8,999 nt of DNA. Origin: an uncultured Roseburia sp. (GTDB lineage Bacteria > Bacillota > Clostridia > Lachnospirales > Lachnospiraceae). The stretch's first letter is position 1, and the number at the start of each line of letters is the position of its first letter. The translations under genes were made by a program, and so were the position numbers. Shown here in pieces: positions 6,636 through 8,999 of the stretch. The stretch spans positions 1 through 8,999 of the forward strand of contig CAMGET010000032.1 of NCBI GenBank assembly GCA_946055175.1. Reading direction: 5' to 3'. The notes under the pieces were generated by a model. The model was given only the letters and a program-made list of their open reading frames with translations, did no database searches and was not told the DNA's origin.

Positions 6636-6666
6636 TTGACTTAAACCATGGTTTAAGTCATATGCT
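6636..6666 (+). promoter_or_regulatory. MerR-type promoter with 24-bp palindromic operator
   Basis: -35 TTGACT (6636-6641) and -10 TATGCT (6661-6666) are separated by exactly 19 bp. A perfect 24-bp palindrome (6637-6660; half-site TGACTTAAACCA) fills this spacer and overlaps the -35. An over-long spacer containing a dyad is the signature of promoters that MerR proteins activate by bending and untwisting DNA. It reads towards the gene at 6698. Confidence 0.9.
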
Positions 6667-6669
6667 CAA

Positions 6670-6698
6670 ATTATAAAACTTACAGGAGGTAAATGCAA
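6670..6698 (-). promoter_or_regulatory. Putative promoter of the MerR gene
   Basis: On the minus strand TTGCAT (6698-6693) and a consensus TATAAT (6675-6670) are 17 bp apart. Transcription would start near 6663 and run through the operator palindrome, so the regulator bound there could repress its own gene. The -35 overlaps the start codon of the gene at 6698. Confidence 0.6.
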
Positions 6699-7075
6699 TG
6701 AGCAACACACGTTTTGAACTGGGGTCTGAGACACTTAAAGAGATTGATGGTATCGGAGGTGAAAATGTCATACAATCGTTACAAGATATTGCCCCGGATG
6801 TAGGAAAATACATTATAGAATTTGCTTTCGGAGACGTCTATACACGGCCTGAACTTAGTATGCAGGAACGTGAAATGATAACAATTACAAGTTTACTGAC
6901 CACCGGAGGTTGTGAACCACAGTTAGAAGTACATATCAATGGATCCCTTAACGTTGGACTTTCTCCCGAAAAAATCATCGAGACATTTATCCAGTGTATT
7001 CCTTACACCGGTTTTCCCAAAGTTTTAAATGCCATTTATACCGCAAAGAAAATATTTGCAGAAAGGCATATCTAG
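6698..7075 (+). CDS. Carboxymuconolactone decarboxylase (CMD) family protein
   Basis: A 125-residue, soluble, all-helical protein of the CMD/AhpD-like family, full length. Diagnostic features are 'ELSMQEREMITITSLLTTGG' (residues 52-71) and 'EPQLEVHINGSLNVGLSPEKIIETFIQCIPYTGFPKVLNAI' (73-112), with His79 at the position conserved in the decarboxylase branch. The CxxC pair of AhpD peroxidase proteins is absent (only Cys72 and Cys100), so thiol peroxidase activity is unlikely. In many bacteria such proteins are small stress or detoxification partners of MerR regulators and oxidoreductases; the true substrate is unknown. AGGAGG (6684-6689) precedes the ATG by eight bases. It is controlled by the MerR-type promoter upstream. 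No further gene follows in the same direction, which is unusual since a reductase often accompanies this pair. Confidence 0.88.
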   Translation: MSNTRFELGSETLKEIDGIGGENVIQSLQDIAPDVGKYIIEFAFGDVYTRPELSMQEREMITITSLLTTGGCEPQLEVHINGSLNVGLSPEKIIETFIQCIPYTGFPKVLNAIYTAKKIFAERHI

Positions 7076-7135
7076 TAGATAAATTGTATTCTCAATGATA
7101 CTTGAGGTAATGGCACATTACAGAAGTGCAAGATT

Positions 7136-7171
7136 CCTGAAGCTAACCATATCTTTACGGCTAGCTACAGG
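7136..7171. other. Hairpin between convergent genes
   Basis: CCTGAAGCTAACC (7136-7148) pairs with GGCTAGCTACAGG (7159-7171) over 13 positions with two non-Watson-Crick pairs and a 10-base loop. It lies between the CMD gene (stop 7075) and the convergent large gene (stop 7222), where a two-way terminator would be expected. Neither side has a clean T run directly after the stem. The rest of 7076-7221 holds no gene I can support. Confidence 0.4.
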
Positions 7172-7221
7172 ACATTTGTGTTATTCATTTTTGCTACTGT
7201 TTCCCATTTGGATGAAATTCT

Positions 7222-8999
7222 CTACGCAAGCTCAACCCCTTTCTCTTTGCTATCTTTTCCCTGCTGTTTGGCAATGATCTCCTTATTGATTTTCAATCGC
7301 TCATGAATAGATTTTCTTTCCTTATTCCTATTTGTTTTTTTGTTCTCTAAAAGGGAGCTCTGTTTTAGGGCACCCTTATCGGACGCTGCTCTTTCAGGTA
7401 ACTTCTTTTCTCCTGTTACAGATGATTTAACTGGTCCCTCTACTTTTTCATGTGCTCTTTCTTCCAGACTGCAAAAACTCTGCAAATACGGCAGCACATG
7501 CTCCTGCATATCTGTAAGATCCGCCATATATGCCTGAAAGGACTCCTCGCCCTTACCCTTTTGGTAATTCATCCAGCTTTCATCGTTCAGTTTCATCTCA
7601 TTCTGGTTCTTCAACTGGCTCACAATACCGCCGTTTCCATCTCCGATATTGATTTTTCCTTTTAATTCCTGCATCTGGTCACGATCCGGGTAGTAAATTG
7701 TAAAATACATCTGTACAGTTTTCTCCGGCATTCCCGTCTTAGGGTCCGCTTTTGAAGCCAGCTCTTTATCCATTTTGGCTGTAGTTTCATCCAGAGTTCC
7801 AAGCTTCTGAAAACCGGAAATGTTCATTTCCTTATCCTCACAGAAATTGATGCGGACAACCGGTACTGCTGTCTCCGGTATCTCTGGCTGATAGGCTTTC
7901 AGTTTCTCCAGAAGTTCTTCTGCCCGTGGAGACTCTTCGCATTCCTCATCTATAATATCTTTCAAAAACGGAATGTACCTATGGGCATAGCCACATCTTA
8001 ATTCTAATGCGACAGTTTCCACCATATCTTCCTCCGGGCTAAAGTTATCATGATAATCATAATGGTCAAAGTCTTCCGCTAATTGATCCAGTGCTGCAGC
8101 CAGTTCATCCGCATTCATTTTCTCCGGATAATAATGAACATCCAATTCTTTTGGAGGATAATACCGAAAATCAGGGAACGCCTCTACAATCTTTTCCAGT
8201 GCTTCATGTACCATTGGAAGTGCTGCCAGAAATGCCACATCATCCAGGTTGTCTCCCCGGATCGTTTTCCGGCTGATCAGAGATACCTCTGCCTCATCAT
8301 AAAAAATATCATTCGGGTCACGGTAAATAATGCCCATGCCGTTTCCATAGTAACTTAACGTTGGGTCATCAATGATTTCCTGGTATTTTGCAAGTATCTC
8401 ATCCAGATTTGTACTCTTATATATTTTGCCAAGACTATGGTATTCATCACATTCCGCAGCATAGTATTCCAGATACGGCTCTTTCTTCGGAGGCATATTA
8501 TTCAGAATGTTATCAATCATATTGTAGTTTGACTCCTCCAGCTCTTCTACTTTCGCCAATGGCTTGTACTCCCCACTGGCTTTCATCCGCTCCGTTTTTT
8601 CATCCAGATACCGTTCAGATTTTTCAAGAAAATCTTCTAACGTACCAGTCTTATCCAGTCTGATCGGTTTCATATCCACTTTCATATTACCAGTCTTATA
8701 CCCAGCTTCATTCAATACGGAAAACAACTCATCCTCACGGACAGTTCCCTCATAAGCAATTACCACATCCACATCAGAATCCTCATGATATAACCCATCC
8801 CTTGTTCGGCTTCCATACACACGCACAGCCTGTATCCTGGCATCCAGGTCATTTTCAATAATCTCTGCCTGTGCAATCGCCCATACGGTCTCTTCGATTT
8901 CCGACCGGCTCATTCCATTTAATCCGGCTTCCGCTTCCGTATGATCCGAAATAACCGGCACCCGCTTTCTCTGGCTTCTTGCTTCCTGAAGAATCTCTG
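7222..8999 (-). CDS. Large conjugative-element protein with nucleotidyltransferase domain, partial
   Basis: The frame is open through the right edge (ILQEARSQRKRVPVISDH), so the true start is outside; 592 codons are seen, ending at 7222. Numbering from the GTG at 8961: residues 20-105 form a MNT/ANT-like nucleotidyltransferase domain with 'VYGSRTRDGLYHEDSDVDVVI' features, namely Gly50-Ser51, the metal-binding pair Asp63/Asp65 and the likely third acid Asp96 (MKVDMKP). All three catalytic acids are present. Residues 145-360 and 365-500 resemble the polyvalent-protein domains of Clostridial integrative/conjugative elements, the second with 'VPVVRINFCEDKEM' and 'VQMYFTIYYPDRD ... GDGNGGIVSQL'. 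I cannot assign LPD numbers. The C-terminal 75 residues are a Lys/Glu-rich, probably disordered tail (RKSIHERLKINKEIIAKQQGKD). Such proteins are thought to enter the recipient or counter host defence; role here unknown. Confidence 0.8.
   Translation of the reverse strand, partial: EILQEARSQRKRVPVISDHTEAEAGLNGMSRSEIEETVWAIAQAEIIENDLDARIQAVRVYGSRTRDGLYHEDSDVDVVIAYEGTVREDELFSVLNEAGYKTGNMKVDMKPIRLDKTGTLEDFLEKSERYLDEKTERMKASGEYKPLAKVEELEESNYNMIDNILNNMPPKKEPYLEYYAAECDEYHSLGKIYKSTNLDEILAKYQEIIDDPTLSYYGNGMGIIYRDPNDIFYDEAEVSLISRKTIRGDNLDDVAFLAALPMVHEALEKIVEAFPDFRYYPPKELDVHYYPEKMNADELAAALDQLAEDFDHYDYHDNFSPEEDMVETVALELRCGYAHRYIPFLKDIIDEECEESPRAEELLEKLKAYQPEIPETAVPVVRINFCEDKEMNISGFQKLGTLDETTAKMDKELASKADPKTGMPEKTVQMYFTIYYPDRDQMQELKGKINIGDGNGGIVSQLKNQNEMKLNDESWMNYQKGKGEESFQAYMADLTDMQEHVLPYLQSFCSLEERAHEKVEGPVKSSVTGEKKLPERAASDKGALKQSSLLENKKTNRNKERKSIHERLKINKEIIAKQQGKDSKEKGVELA

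Noticed and set aside
7095..7277. A 60-codon plus-strand open frame after the CMD gene
   Set aside because: No ribosome binding site, no recognisable domain, and it runs into the 3' end of the large opposite-strand gene.
1..8999. CRISPR array, tRNA or rRNA genes, insertion-sequence transposases
   Set aside because: No regularly spaced repeats, cloverleaf-like segments, rRNA-like stretches or transposase motifs were seen on either strand.

Overview
The window looks like accessory DNA from a low-GC Firmicute of the gut Clostridia/Lachnospiraceae type. This rests on AT-rich genes, AGGAGG-type ribosome binding sites, an OmpR-type two-component system next to FtsX-like transporter genes, and a large conjugative-element protein of a kind common in that group. 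This is inferred from gene content only; no rRNA or other marker gene is present.

Left part (1-4602): a two-component system and transporter parts transcribed divergently from a shared 185-bp intergenic region. Leftward run a repeat-bearing lipoprotein (1873-2451), a complete FtsX-like ABC permease (666-1862) and a second FtsX-like permease cut by the window edge (1-663). They are tightly packed and probably co-transcribed. Rightward run an OmpR-family response regulator (2637-3323) and its histidine kinase (3316-4602), which overlap by 8 bases. The intergenic region holds a perfect 12-bp inverted repeat, each copy 11-12 bp from a -10-like element. The simplest reading is that the response regulator controls both directions. 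The system is probably an envelope-stress or antimicrobial-peptide type sensor with its transporter. No ABC ATPase is present for this transporter within the window.

Middle part (4603-5279): a hairpin terminator closes the two-component operon. It is followed by wreckage: the first 40 codons of an ABC-transporter ATPase with a good ribosome binding site, broken before the Walker A motif, then a damaged piece of a different response regulator. This looks like a deletion relic of a second sensor/transporter cassette.

Right-middle part (5280-7221): a 280-residue protein joining a basic, charged N-terminal region to a C-terminal ACT-like domain (minus strand); a MerR-family regulator (minus strand); and divergently a carboxymuconolactone-decarboxylase-family protein. 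The last two share a textbook MerR operator: a perfect 24-bp palindrome between a -35 and a -10 spaced 19 bp apart.

Right part (7222-8999): the C-terminal 592 codons of a large protein whose start lies beyond the window. It has an intact nucleotidyltransferase signature followed by regions resembling the polyvalent proteins of Clostridial integrative and conjugative elements. The right half, and possibly the whole window, may therefore be cargo of such an element. No integrase, relaxase or attachment site is visible.
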